Source of the DNA: an uncultured Bacteroides sp.
GTDB lineage: Bacteria; Bacteroidota; Bacteroidia; Bacteroidales; Bacteroidaceae
Length of the DNA stretch: 64,000 nucleotides
NCBI GenBank assembly: GCA_947074235.1
Contig: CAMTOV010000002.1
Location: forward strand, 1-64,000
Direction: 5' to 3'
In this document: positions 16,122-25,297 of the stretch, one piece after another
How the letters are laid out: every line of letters starts with the position of its first letter
Numbering within the stretch: position 1 is the stretch's first letter
Notes under the pieces: model-generated
Database searches by the model: none
What the model was told of the DNA's origin: nothing
What the model saw: only the letters and a program-made list of their open reading frames with translations
Position numbers and translations under genes: made by a program

Positions 16122-18605
16122 ATGAAAAACCAATACTTTGTAAAATGCTTTATTGCATTACTTATTGTTACCTTCAATTATACCAACACTAAAGCACAGG
16201 TAGTTATAAACGAGATCATGCAATCCAATCTCAACGTTATTATGGATGATTTGAATGATTATCCCGACTCGTGGGTGGAGCTGTATAATGCTGGGGATAA
16301 TGTAGTTAACCTTCAAAACTATGCTTTAGGAACTAAAAAGAAATATACTTCCAATTATTTGCTCCCATCTTACTCACTTCAACCTAAGTCTTTCGTAGTG
16401 ATATACTGTGATAAAGAGGGTAGTGGACTGCATGCTGATTTTAGAGTAGAGAGTGGTTCGAAAGGTAATTTATATTTATTTGATTCATCAGAAACTCAGA
16501 TTGATGCTATTACTAATTTGGCTGCTATGCCTTCGCCGGATGTAGCTTATGGTCGAACTACTGACGGTGGTCCAAATTGGAATTATTTTGTAACTCCAAC
16601 TCCCGGTAAAAGTAATATCACATCAGTTGCAACAGATGTGATTCTTCCCGCTCCTTTGTTTAGTGTGAAAGGTGGAGTGTTTACTTCTTCGTTTATGCTC
16701 TCAATTGCTAAGCCCGAGGATGCTCCATCTGATGCAGTTATAAGATACACCCTTGATGGGAGTGAACCAATTAAAACGAGTGCAGTGTTTTCTAATGGAG
16801 CCTCAATGAGTATTAGCTCCACAAAAGTTGTTCGTGCCAAGTTGTTCTCAGATAATGCTATTTCGCCTATGTCTACAACGCATACATATATTTTTCATGG
16901 GCGTAAAGTCACTCTACCAATTATTTCTGTTACAACAGATAAGAAGAATTTCTATGACGATTATATAGGCATTTATCATGATGGTAAATATTCACCAGGT
17001 ACAGAAAACTTTAGGTATAATTGGCGTAGACCTATCAATTTTGAATACTTTGACTTAGATGATAATAAAGAAGCTGTTTTGAATCAATTATGTGAAACTC
17101 GTGTTTCAGGTGGGGCATCGCGCGAAGCGCCTATGAAATCATTGATTGTATATAGTAATAAGCGATTCGGGACAAAAGATTTTGCTTATCCATTATTTAA
17201 TGATAAACCCGAAATTCCTATTAAATCTTTCTTGATGCGTAATGGGGGAAATGACTTTTTATGGGGACATATGAGAGATGCAGCCATTCAATTGATTTGT
17301 CATCGTGGTGGTATGGACATTGATTGGCAAGCTTATCAACCTACTATTTGGTATTTGAATGGATCATATATGGGCATCATCAATCTTCGCGAACGTAGCA
17401 ATGAAGATCATATTTATTCAAACTATAATAAGCTTGAAGATATTGATATGTTTGAGAACTGGGGAGAATTGAAATCGGGTACTTGGGACAATTTAAATGC
17501 ATTTCAAGAGTTCTATAGCAAATCTAATAATACCTATGAAGAATGGGAACAATGGATGGATGTGAGTGAGTTTATGAATATGTTCATTATCAATACATAT
17601 CATGTAAATTTAGACTTCCCAGGAAATAATATTGTGATGTGGAGACCCATAGCAGAAGGTGGACGTTGGCGATGGATTATAAAAGATACAGATTTTGGAC
17701 TTGGTTTGTATGATAGGCCATATACCTATAACTATTTAAACTTTATTCTTCGTACTGGAACCCATGAAGAGAACTGGGCTAATACTTGGGATGCAACCCG
17801 ATTATTCCGTAGATTGATTGGAAATGAACAATTTAAAAACGAATTTATCGACCGCTTTGCTGTAGCTCTGGGCGATTATCTTTGCAATGAATTTGGTGCT
17901 ACTATAATTGATAGCTTAAAAAATAATATAGCTTACGAATATCCATACTTCCGTTCTCGTTATTCGGATTATAACTCTTGGTTGAATTGGAATGATGAAA
18001 CAACAAAAATGAAAACATGGATGAGCAATCGTACAAATTATATGTATATTCATTTAAAAGATTACTTCAGCTTAGGAAATCTTGTTTCAATAAGAGTTAA
18101 TACAGCTACAAATTCTCCAAATGATGTAATGATTGACTTCAATGAGAACAAGTTAAGTCGTTCTTTTTTCAAAGGATATTTTTATACCAATAGAGAAATT
18201 CGTTTAAATGGGCAAGCTACTGCAAATGATAAAGAAGTGTCAGGTTGGAAATTAATTAAAACAATTAATGGAACTCAAACAACTGAAACAATCGTAGGCA
18301 ACTCTTTAACTTACACTATTCCTACTAATTGCACCTATCTTAATATCGATCCTATTTTAGATATTAAAACTAATATTGAAGATTCTCATTTATCCAAATG
18401 GAAAATTGTAAACGAAGATGATGGTGTGAGGCTGACGCAATTAGAAATAGGCTCGTTGGTTACTTTATATAATTCTAATGGGCAACTGATATTTTCTAAT
18501 ACAGCTGAAACAGATGAGATTAAAATATCGTTAGTAACAAAAGGTGTTTATATGATAAAAATAGCAAATGATAATAACTTTGAAACACAAAAAGTAGTGT
18601 TTTAA
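16122..18605 (+). CDS. Secreted CotH-kinase family protein with lamin-tail and type IX-like sorting domains
   Basis: 827 residues with a signal peptide ending NTKAQ. Domains: lamin-tail domain (about 26-165, VVINEIMQSN, WVELYNAG), a chitobiase/FN3-like domain (about 175-255, YTLDGSEP), a CotH kinase fold (about 260-650) with INLRERSNEDH and the metal-binding IKDTDFGLGL (Asp522/Asp524), and a C-terminal beta-domain ending GVYMIKIANDNNFETQKVVF, which looks like a type A T9SS sorting signal. CotH of Bacillus is a spore-coat protein kinase. Secreted Bacteroidetes homologues have no known substrate. It is monocistronic, and its stop codon overlaps that of the convergent MFS gene. Confidence 0.85.
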   Translation: MKNQYFVKCFIALLIVTFNYTNTKAQVVINEIMQSNLNVIMDDLNDYPDSWVELYNAGDNVVNLQNYALGTKKKYTSNYLLPSYSLQPKSFVVIYCDKEGSGLHADFRVESGSKGNLYLFDSSETQIDAITNLAAMPSPDVAYGRTTDGGPNWNYFVTPTPGKSNITSVATDVILPAPLFSVKGGVFTSSFMLSIAKPEDAPSDAVIRYTLDGSEPIKTSAVFSNGASMSISSTKVVRAKLFSDNAISPMSTTHTYIFHGRKVTLPIISVTTDKKNFYDDYIGIYHDGKYSPGTENFRYNWRRPINFEYFDLDDNKEAVLNQLCETRVSGGASREAPMKSLIVYSNKRFGTKDFAYPLFNDKPEIPIKSFLMRNGGNDFLWGHMRDAAIQLICHRGGMDIDWQAYQPTIWYLNGSYMGIINLRERSNEDHIYSNYNKLEDIDMFENWGELKSGTWDNLNAFQEFYSKSNNTYEEWEQWMDVSEFMNMFIINTYHVNLDFPGNNIVMWRPIAEGGRWRWIIKDTDFGLGLYDRPYTYNYLNFILRTGTHEENWANTWDATRLFRRLIGNEQFKNEFIDRFAVALGDYLCNEFGATIIDSLKNNIAYEYPYFRSRYSDYNSWLNWNDETTKMKTWMSNRTNYMYIHLKDYFSLGNLVSIRVNTATNSPNDVMIDFNENKLSRSFFKGYFYTNREIRLNGQATANDKEVSGWKLIKTINGTQTTETIVGNSLTYTIPTNCTYLNIDPILDIKTNIEDSHLSKWKIVNEDDGVRLTQLEIGSLVTLYNSNGQLIFSNTAETDEIKISLVTKGVYMIKIANDNNFETQKVVF

Positions 18606-20002
18606 ACTTTTATATTGTCACTGATATTTTTCCTCATACGTAGACTACTAATGAATACGGTAATTATAGCAATGCCACTAGCTATTAAAAAACAGGTAGC
18701 GGTGGCTTTGCTTTGCACAATAAAGCTAAAAAGCAAAGCTGCAAAGGTAGTACCAAATGTTTGGCCTATAAGCCTACCTAAACTAAGCATACCACTTGCA
18801 CCCCCTGAGCGTTTTGTTGGTGCCGATGCCATAATAAGACTGTTGTTGGGTGTTTGAAAAAGAGCGAACCCAATACCACAAACTGCTATACGCCACGCCA
18901 CATCTATATGTGATGAATCTGCGTGCAAGAATGACAATAACAATAATCCACCGCAAAAGATTATTAACCCTACACTACTCACCAATGCAGGTTTTACCTT
19001 TTCAATTAGAAAACCCGCCAGAGGTGCTGTAAATAGAGCCGCTGCTGGCCATGGTGTAAGTAGCAAACCTGTCATTACCTCTGTCAGCTTCATGGTGTTT
19101 TGCAAGAAAAAGGGGAGAGTAATCATAGCTAACATCTGGGCAATGAATGAAAAAATGGATGTGAATATAGAGAGCCTAAACATAGGAATGCGGAGCAAAT
19201 CAATCGGGAGTAAAGGTGATTCTTGATGCAACTGACGATGAATAAAATAATAACCAATACCTAATACTACTACCAATTGAATCATCAATCTCACTATCGA
19301 ACCATGATGTGCAAACCCATCAAGCGTATAGAATAATAGTCCAAACGTGATAGCGTTTGCAATTGCACTAATGTAGTCAAACTTCCTACTCTTGTCATGT
19401 TCGGTTTTTGGTAGATATTTGATACCAATTAAGAAGGCAATTATGGCCAATGGAATGTTAATTACGAATAACCAATGCCATGAACCGATGGCTAATATGC
19501 CACTGGCTATTGAAGGACCAGATGCAGCAGAGATTGAAACAATCATTGCATTAATACCCATACCACGACCTATTTGTGCTGCCGGAAATACTTTTTTTAT
19601 TAATGCTGTACTTACACTCATTATGGCAGATGCACTAAATCCTTGCAATATACGAGCCATAAATAAAGTGCTGAAAGAATCAGAGAGTGCACATACTAGT
19701 GATGTCACACTAAACATGGCAGTTCCAATCAGAAATATCTTTCTGCACCCCACAATTTCGGCAAGCGATGAAAATGAGAGAATACTAGCAACAATGGCCA
19801 ATTGATATCCATTTACAATCCAGGTAATGGTTGATGGTGATACCTTAAAATCTCTTGCTAAATTGGGCAATATGATGTTAACAATGTAACTATCAAGTAT
19901 AGACATGCAGACAGCACAACCTAAAGCAATTACAGCCCATGTGCGACAAGGCATCGGTAATCCATCTGTATAATCTTGATGAATATCACATTTATTTGAC
20001 AT
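18602..20002 (-). CDS. MFS transporter, DHA2 (14-helix) drug exporter type
   Basis: 466 residues with about 14 predicted membrane helices. MFS signature segments are present (VNGYQLAIVASILSFSSLAEIVGCRKIF for motif A, and GFSASAIMSVSTALIKKVFP following helix 4). The topology is that of EmrB/QacA-like proton-driven exporters in the inner membrane. No EmrA-like adaptor or regulator adjoins it, and the substrate cannot be inferred. Its stop overlaps the stop of the convergent CotH gene by 4 bp, with no terminator between. It is divergent from hisS. Confidence 0.88.
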   Translation of the reverse strand: MSNKCDIHQDYTDGLPMPCRTWAVIALGCAVCMSILDSYIVNIILPNLARDFKVSPSTITWIVNGYQLAIVASILSFSSLAEIVGCRKIFLIGTAMFSVTSLVCALSDSFSTLFMARILQGFSASAIMSVSTALIKKVFPAAQIGRGMGINAMIVSISAASGPSIASGILAIGSWHWLFVINIPLAIIAFLIGIKYLPKTEHDKSRKFDYISAIANAITFGLLFYTLDGFAHHGSIVRLMIQLVVVLGIGYYFIHRQLHQESPLLPIDLLRIPMFRLSIFTSIFSFIAQMLAMITLPFFLQNTMKLTEVMTGLLLTPWPAAALFTAPLAGFLIEKVKPALVSSVGLIIFCGGLLLLSFLHADSSHIDVAWRIAVCGIGFALFQTPNNSLIMASAPTKRSGGASGMLSLGRLIGQTFGTTFAALLFSFIVQSKATATCFLIASGIAIITVFISSLRMRKNISDNIKV

Positions 20003-20173
20003 GATTGAAAATTTATAGAATATCTATTATTAAATTATTGTAACAAAATAATCTTCTTTCAGTTTACATCCTCATTCTAAGTTTATCATTTTTTTATTAA
20101 ACAATCCATATATCAACTGTTTATATATCTAATAAAGTCAGCTCTCTAGGTATATAGAATCAATAATTTGCTG

Positions 20174-20181
20174 TAAATTTG
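20174..20181 (+). promoter_or_regulatory. -7 box for hisS; decides the start
   Basis: TAAATTTG overlaps the TTG start (20179) proposed by the ORF track. The real start is therefore the ATG at 20209, with a leader of about 20 nt. Confidence 0.6.
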
Positions 20182-20208
20182 CAAACTCAAATAAATAATA
20201 AGACGATT

Positions 20209-21573
20209 ATGGCATCAAAACCTAGCATACCAAAAGGAACTCGTGACTTTTCGCCTGTAGAAATGGCGAAGCGTAACTATATATTCAATACCATTCGCGA
20301 CGTTTATCATCTTTATGGATTTCAGCAAATTGAAACTCCATCTATGGAGATGCTTACTACATTAATGGGTAAGTATGGAGAAGAGGGTGATAAGTTACTT
20401 TTCAAGATTCAAAACTCTGGTGACTATTTCAAAGGTATTACCGATGAAGAGTTATTGAGCCGCAATGCTGCTAAGTTGGCAAGCAAGTTTTGTGAAAAAG
20501 GATTGCGTTACGACTTAACTGTACCTTTTGCTCGCTACGTAGTGATGCATCGCGATGAAATCACTTTCCCGTTCAAACGTTACCAAATTCAACCAGTGTG
20601 GCGTGCCGATCGTCCACAAAAAGGTCGTTATCGTGAGTTTTATCAATGTGATGCCGATGTAGTGGGAAGCGATTCGCTATTGAATGAAGTAGAATTGATG
20701 CAAATCGTAGATACTGTATTTAGCAAATTCGGTATTCGTGTTTGTATTAAAATCAATAATCGTAAGATACTTTCGGGTATAGCCGAGATTATAGGCGAAG
20801 CCGATAAGATTGTTGATATTACCGTAGCTATTGATAAGCTTGATAAAATTGGTTTGGAGAATGTAAATACTGAACTACAAAGCAAGGGTATCAGCGATGA
20901 GGCTATTCAAAAACTACAACCTATTATTTTGTTGAGTGGAAGCAATGCTGAAAAATTGGCAACTTTAAAAGATGTTCTTTCTGCTAGCGAAGTAGGATTG
21001 AAAGGGGTAGAGGAGAGTGAGTTTATTCTTTCTACACTCGAAACAATGGGCTTGAAAAATGAAATTGAACTAGATTTGACTTTGGCTCGCGGATTAAACT
21101 ATTATACAGGTGCTATCTTTGAAGTAAAAGCATTGGATGTACAGATTGGTAGTATCACTGGTGGTGGTCGCTACGATAATCTTACCGGAGTGTTTGGTAT
21201 GTCGGGAGTATCGGGTGTAGGTATCTCATTTGGTGCTGATCGTATCTTTGATGTGCTAAATCAATTAGATTTATATCCTAAAGAAGCTGTCAATGGCACA
21301 CGTCTTTTATTTGTGAACTTTGGAGATAAAGAAGCTGCATATGCTATGCCTTTTTTAGCAAAAGTTAGAGCTGCCGGTATTTGTGCAGAGATTTTTCCAG
21401 ATTCATCTAAAATGAAAAAACAGATGAGCTACGCCAATGCCAAGAATATACCATTCGTTGCTATCATTGGCGAAAACGAAATGAATGAAGGTAAAATGAC
21501 GCTTAAGAATATGGAAAGTGGTGAACAACAACTTGTTGATGGAGATGAGTTGATTGCTATTGTTGCTAAATAA
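20209..21573 (+). CDS. hisS: Histidyl-tRNA synthetase
   Basis: 454 residues from ATG 20209, the expected length for class II HisRS. It opens with [23 protein letters not shown]. Motif 2 is [21 protein letters not shown], the histidine-specific loop is [13 protein letters not shown], and the C-terminal anticodon-binding domain occupies about 350-454. It charges tRNA-His in the cytoplasm. It is a single gene with its own -7 box, ending in a strong hairpin shared with convergent hydF. Confidence 0.97.
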   Translation: MASKPSIPKGTRDFSPVEMAKRNYIFNTIRDVYHLYGFQQIETPSMEMLTTLMGKYGEEGDKLLFKIQNSGDYFKGITDEELLSRNAAKLASKFCEKGLRYDLTVPFARYVVMHRDEITFPFKRYQIQPVWRADRPQKGRYREFYQCDADVVGSDSLLNEVELMQIVDTVFSKFGIRVCIKINNRKILSGIAEIIGEADKIVDITVAIDKLDKIGLENVNTELQSKGISDEAIQKLQPIILLSGSNAEKLATLKDVLSASEVGLKGVEESEFILSTLETMGLKNEIELDLTLARGLNYYTGAIFEVKALDVQIGSITGGGRYDNLTGVFGMSGVSGVGISFGADRIFDVLNQLDLYPKEAVNGTRLLFVNFGDKEAAYAMPFLAKVRAAGICAEIFPDSSKMKKQMSYANAKNIPFVAIIGENEMNEGKMTLKNMESGEQQLVDGDELIAIVAK

Positions 21574-21593
21574 GCATTAAACCATTACAATAT

Positions 21594-21640
21594 AACAAAC
21601 GCCGCTTTGAGTAACTATTCAAAGCGGCGTTTGTTTTACC
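21594..21640. terminator. Bidirectional intrinsic terminator between hisS and hydF
   Basis: A perfect 17-bp stem, AACAAACGCCGCTTTGA with TCAAAGCGGCGTTTGTT (21594-21610 and 21619-21635), has an 8-nt loop. TT-rich sequence follows on the plus strand and A-rich sequence precedes it, so it can serve both genes. The hydF stop codon begins immediately after the stem. Confidence 0.9.
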
Positions 21641-22823
21641 ATTCAATTTTATCTAATATTCCTCCCAGATAGGCAAGAGCTATTCCATAATTGGTCATAG
21701 GTATATGTTGTGCTTCAGCTTGTTCAATACGACTTAACACATGTTTCCGATTGAACATGCATGCACCGCACTGGATAACCAAATCATAACCATTTAAGTC
21801 TTTGGGGAAATCATTGCCGGCGGTAATATCTATATGAAGCTTTTCTCCAATCTTCTGACGCAACAGCCTAGGCAATTTCACTCTACCAATATCCTCATTG
21901 AGTGGTACATGTGTGCAAGCCTCCGCAATAAGCACTTTAGAGTTTTCTGTTAGCTGCCCAATTGTTGGGGCACTTTGCACATAATAATCTATATCCCCTT
22001 TGTAAGCAGCAAACAAAACAGAGAAAGAGGTAAGCATACTTTCGGCAGGCTTCAATTCGTATACCGTGTTGAACACTTGCGAGTCGGTGATAATCAATTT
22101 CGGAGGATAAGCCATAGCTTGCAGCGTCAACGATAGCTTGTCTGTTGTGCAACTCATCACTAAGCATCGTTTATCTAACAGCTCACGCATGGTTTGCACC
22201 TGTGGCAATATCAATCTTCCTTTAGGCGCTTGTAAGTCTTGTGGCATCACAAGTAATACTAAGTCGCCCTCTTCAACCAAAGAGCCTGTAATAGACTGTG
22301 CATCATAATCTTCGGGCATGCTAGCAGTAATGGCATTACGAATTTCTTCCATGCCATCACCATTAAGAGCGCTTACTAAAACAGGTCGTTCGCCACACTT
22401 TTCTTTAATAACAGCACTATCCCCTTCAGCATTATCTCTGATATCGATTTTATTTAATATCAATACAACCGGAATCTTTTTACTTTGTAGACGTTTTAAC
22501 CAAGTTAGCTCTTCCGTCATGTCTGGTTGACAAAGCATTAATACGATGTCTGCCTTCTCCATTGCTTTTTCGGTGCGCTCTATACGTTTTTCGCCCAGTT
22601 CACTTACATCATCAAACCCTGGAGTGTCAATAAAAGTACAAGCACCAATGCCATGTATCTCCATCGATTTCATTACAGGGTCGGTTGTTGTGCCCGGCAG
22701 GGCAGAGACCAAAGCCGTGTCTTGCCCTGTCAATGCATTCACCAGCGATGATTTACCACTATTAGTTCGCCCCATTAAGGCAATGTGCAAACGGTTGGCA
22801 CGAGGTGTAGCAGGATGTTTCAT
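21636..22823 (-). CDS. hydF: [FeFe]-hydrogenase H-cluster maturation GTPase HydF
   Basis: 395 residues. The N-terminal GTPase domain has P-loop GRTNSGKSSLVNA, switch DTPGFDD and specificity motif LNKIDI. A dimerisation domain follows. The C-terminal cluster-binding region has ACTHVPLNEDIGR and CGACMFNRKH. HydF is the scaffold that receives the Fe2(CO)3(CN)2 precursor from HydE and HydG and transfers it to the hydrogenase. It is last in the hydA-hydE-hydG-hydF run, 5 bp after hydG. Confidence 0.97.
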   Translation of the reverse strand: MKHPATPRANRLHIALMGRTNSGKSSLVNALTGQDTALVSALPGTTTDPVMKSMEIHGIGACTFIDTPGFDDVSELGEKRIERTEKAMEKADIVLMLCQPDMTEELTWLKRLQSKKIPVVLILNKIDIRDNAEGDSAVIKEKCGERPVLVSALNGDGMEEIRNAITASMPEDYDAQSITGSLVEEGDLVLLVMPQDLQAPKGRLILPQVQTMRELLDKRCLVMSCTTDKLSLTLQAMAYPPKLIITDSQVFNTVYELKPAESMLTSFSVLFAAYKGDIDYYVQSAPTIGQLTENSKVLIAEACTHVPLNEDIGRVKLPRLLRQKIGEKLHIDITAGNDFPKDLNGYDLVIQCGACMFNRKHVLSRIEQAEAQHIPMTNYGIALAYLGGILDKIEW

Positions 22824-22828
22824 ATCAA

Positions 22829-24250
22829 TTAAAATCTAAAATCTCTTTTTCCTTGCGCAATCTCTTGTAGGTTGCGCTTAGCAATTGTTTTTATTTTCTC
22901 ATTCGGAATTTTCTCTACCTCTTGCTCAATCATATTGATGGCTTTTTGGCGAGTTTCTTCCGATGCATAATCCATCAGATATTCTTTGAGGGTAATGAGT
23001 GAGTTTGGTGCACAACAGTTGGCTATCTGCCCCGATTTAATAAGCGACATAAATCTGTCGCCTGTACGCCCCATTCGGTAGCAAGCCGTGCAGAAGCTAG
23101 GCACATGCCCTAAGTCGAGCAGCCAACTCACAATCTCATCAAGAGTGCGTTGGTCGCTGATATCAAACTGAGCCGAACTTTCACTTTCGGTTGTAGGTTC
23201 AGCATATCCACCTACCGAAGTCTTTGAACCACCACTTATTTGTGATACACCTATCTCGAGCACCTCTTTACGAGATTTCTCCGATTCGCGTGTAGAGATT
23301 ATAATTCCTGTGTAGGGCACTGCAATGCGAGTTACTGCAATGATGCGTTTAAATATCTCATCCGATATAGCATTAGGAAAATCATTGGTATTGATATCAT
23401 CTGCCGGACAGATACGAGGCATGCTAATGGTGTGCGGTCCTACGCCAAAGCGAGCCTCTAGGTGCTCGGCATGCATCAACAACGCTATAAAGTCATACTT
23501 GTAAGTATTCAAACCAAACAATACCCCTATACCTACATCGTCGATACCAGCTTCCATGGCTCTATCCATTGCTTCGGTGTGATAAGCGTAGTCACTCTTT
23601 GGTCCCGTAGGATGCAATCTTTCGTAATTTTCCTTATCGTATGTCTCTTGAAACAAGATATAAGTTCCTATCCCGGCATCCTTCAGCTTGCGATAGTTCT
23701 CAACCGTAGTTGCAGCAATATTCACATTCACTCGGCGGATAGCTCCGTTCTTATGTTTAATGCTGTAGATAGTCTTTATAGAATCGAGTATATAATCGAT
23801 AGGTGCATGTTTGGGGTGTTCGCCCGCTTCAAGAGCCAAACGTTTATGCCCCATATCTTGCAAGGCAATTACCTCTTTGGCAATTTCCTCTTGCGATAGT
23901 TTCTTGCGAGCAATCGTTTTATTCTTAGCATGATAAGGGCAATAAGTGCAACCGTTTACGCAATAATTTGAGAGATACAACGGTGCAAACATCACAATGC
24001 GGTTGCCATAAAAACGCTGTTTTATCTCTCTAGCCAATGCAAAGATACGCTCCACTAAATCGGGCTCTTTGCAAAGAAGCAGTACGGCCGCTTCGCGATG
24101 GTTCAACCCTTTGCACAAAGCCGCTTTGTCAATGATTTGTTCAATCAATGTGCGGTCGTGCTCATGCGCTTTGGCATAAGCCAATGTATCTTCAATCTCA
24201 GAATGGTCGATAAATTCTTCGGCTTTATCTGAATTTACTATATAAGCCAT
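22829..24250 (-). CDS. hydG: [FeFe]-hydrogenase maturase HydG (radical SAM tyrosine lyase)
   Basis: 473 residues. The radical SAM motif is CVNGCTYC, followed by a TIM barrel. The C-terminal CxxC...C auxiliary cluster site is CTACYRMGRTGDRFMSL...NCC. HydG splits tyrosine and makes the CO and cyanide ligands of the H-cluster on its dangler iron. Both cluster motifs are intact. It lies 12 bp after hydE. Confidence 0.97.
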   Translation of the reverse strand: MAYIVNSDKAEEFIDHSEIEDTLAYAKAHEHDRTLIEQIIDKAALCKGLNHREAAVLLLCKEPDLVERIFALAREIKQRFYGNRIVMFAPLYLSNYCVNGCTYCPYHAKNKTIARKKLSQEEIAKEVIALQDMGHKRLALEAGEHPKHAPIDYILDSIKTIYSIKHKNGAIRRVNVNIAATTVENYRKLKDAGIGTYILFQETYDKENYERLHPTGPKSDYAYHTEAMDRAMEAGIDDVGIGVLFGLNTYKYDFIALLMHAEHLEARFGVGPHTISMPRICPADDINTNDFPNAISDEIFKRIIAVTRIAVPYTGIIISTRESEKSRKEVLEIGVSQISGGSKTSVGGYAEPTTESESSAQFDISDQRTLDEIVSWLLDLGHVPSFCTACYRMGRTGDRFMSLIKSGQIANCCAPNSLITLKEYLMDYASEETRQKAINMIEQEVEKIPNEKIKTIAKRNLQEIAQGKRDFRF

Positions 24251-24262
24251 AGTTTATATTTA

Positions 24263-25297
24263 TCATTTATAGTCGCCTCGCTCCATAGATATTTCATACC
24301 CAATGGTTTTCAATTGCTCATTGAGTAGGGTCAATCCCTCCGCAGCTTCCGCACCTAGCGAGGCTTTATTATTGTATAGTTCATATTTTTTTCGCGTGTT
24401 GCTAGGCGAAAGATTGGGCATCACTACATTTGCACCTGCTAGTATGCCTTTTAGTCTACCATCTCCACCCAATGAGGCCAGAGCCGTTGTAGATGGAATA
24501 AGCACCTGAGGAAACATCAAACGGAAGATAGAAAGAAGTTTCAATGTCAACTCTACGCTACCCGCAGGATGCTGCGCAAAGGGCGTATCTTGGTGCGGAA
24601 TAAAAGGGCCGAGACCAATCATTTGTGGTTTTAGTTGTTCAATAAACAAGATGTCCTCAATGATGTTATCAATTGTTTGGTGCGGACTGCCAACCATGAT
24701 ACCCGTGCCTGTTTGAAAACCAATCTCTTTGAGCCAACGCAAACATTGTTGCCTATGTTGTGCCGACATCTCTTGTGGATGAAGTTGCTGATAATGGCTC
24801 GATTGATACGTTTCGTGGCGCAACAAATACCTATTGGCACCAGCATCATACAATCGTTCATAATCTTGATAAGACATTTCGCCTAGAGAGAGAGTAATAG
24901 CGCAGTCGGGAAACTCGCTACGTATAGCAGTTACCACCTCTATTACCCAATCTACCGATTGTGCTCTATCTTCGCCGCCTTGCATCACAAATGTGCGGAA
25001 TCCTAGTTTGTATCCCTCACGGCAACAATCAAGAATTTGCTCTTTCGTCAATCTGTATCGCTCTATATGAGTGTTAGACTTACGGATACCGCAATAGTAG
25101 CAATCGTTTTTACAACAATTACTTATTTCAATCAGTCCACGAATATATACTTTATTACCAAATTGAGTCAATGAAACCTCTCTTGCCTGTTGATGCAGAT
25201 AGTCAGTAACCTCTGCATCTTGGCAAGTTAAGAGTTCATGATATGCCTCTGTGGGCAGATGATGCTCATTCCGTAAGCAATCAATCCATATTTTCAT
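24263..25297 (-). CDS. hydE: [FeFe]-hydrogenase maturase HydE (radical SAM)
   Basis: 344 residues with the radical SAM motif CCKNDCYYCGIR and the HydE/BioB-like barrel (MQGGEDRAQ, SLGEMSYQDYERLYDAGANRYLLRHET). HydE processes the HydG-derived iron synthon during assembly of the azadithiolate-bridged cluster. Its ATG lies inside the 3' end of the hydrogenase gene (17-bp overlap), implying translational coupling. Confidence 0.96.
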   Translation of the reverse strand: MKIWIDCLRNEHHLPTEAYHELLTCQDAEVTDYLHQQAREVSLTQFGNKVYIRGLIEISNCCKNDCYYCGIRKSNTHIERYRLTKEQILDCCREGYKLGFRTFVMQGGEDRAQSVDWVIEVVTAIRSEFPDCAITLSLGEMSYQDYERLYDAGANRYLLRHETYQSSHYQQLHPQEMSAQHRQQCLRWLKEIGFQTGTGIMVGSPHQTIDNIIEDILFIEQLKPQMIGLGPFIPHQDTPFAQHPAGSVELTLKLLSIFRLMFPQVLIPSTTALASLGGDGRLKGILAGANVVMPNLSPSNTRKKYELYNNKASLGAEAAEGLTLLNEQLKTIGYEISMERGDYK

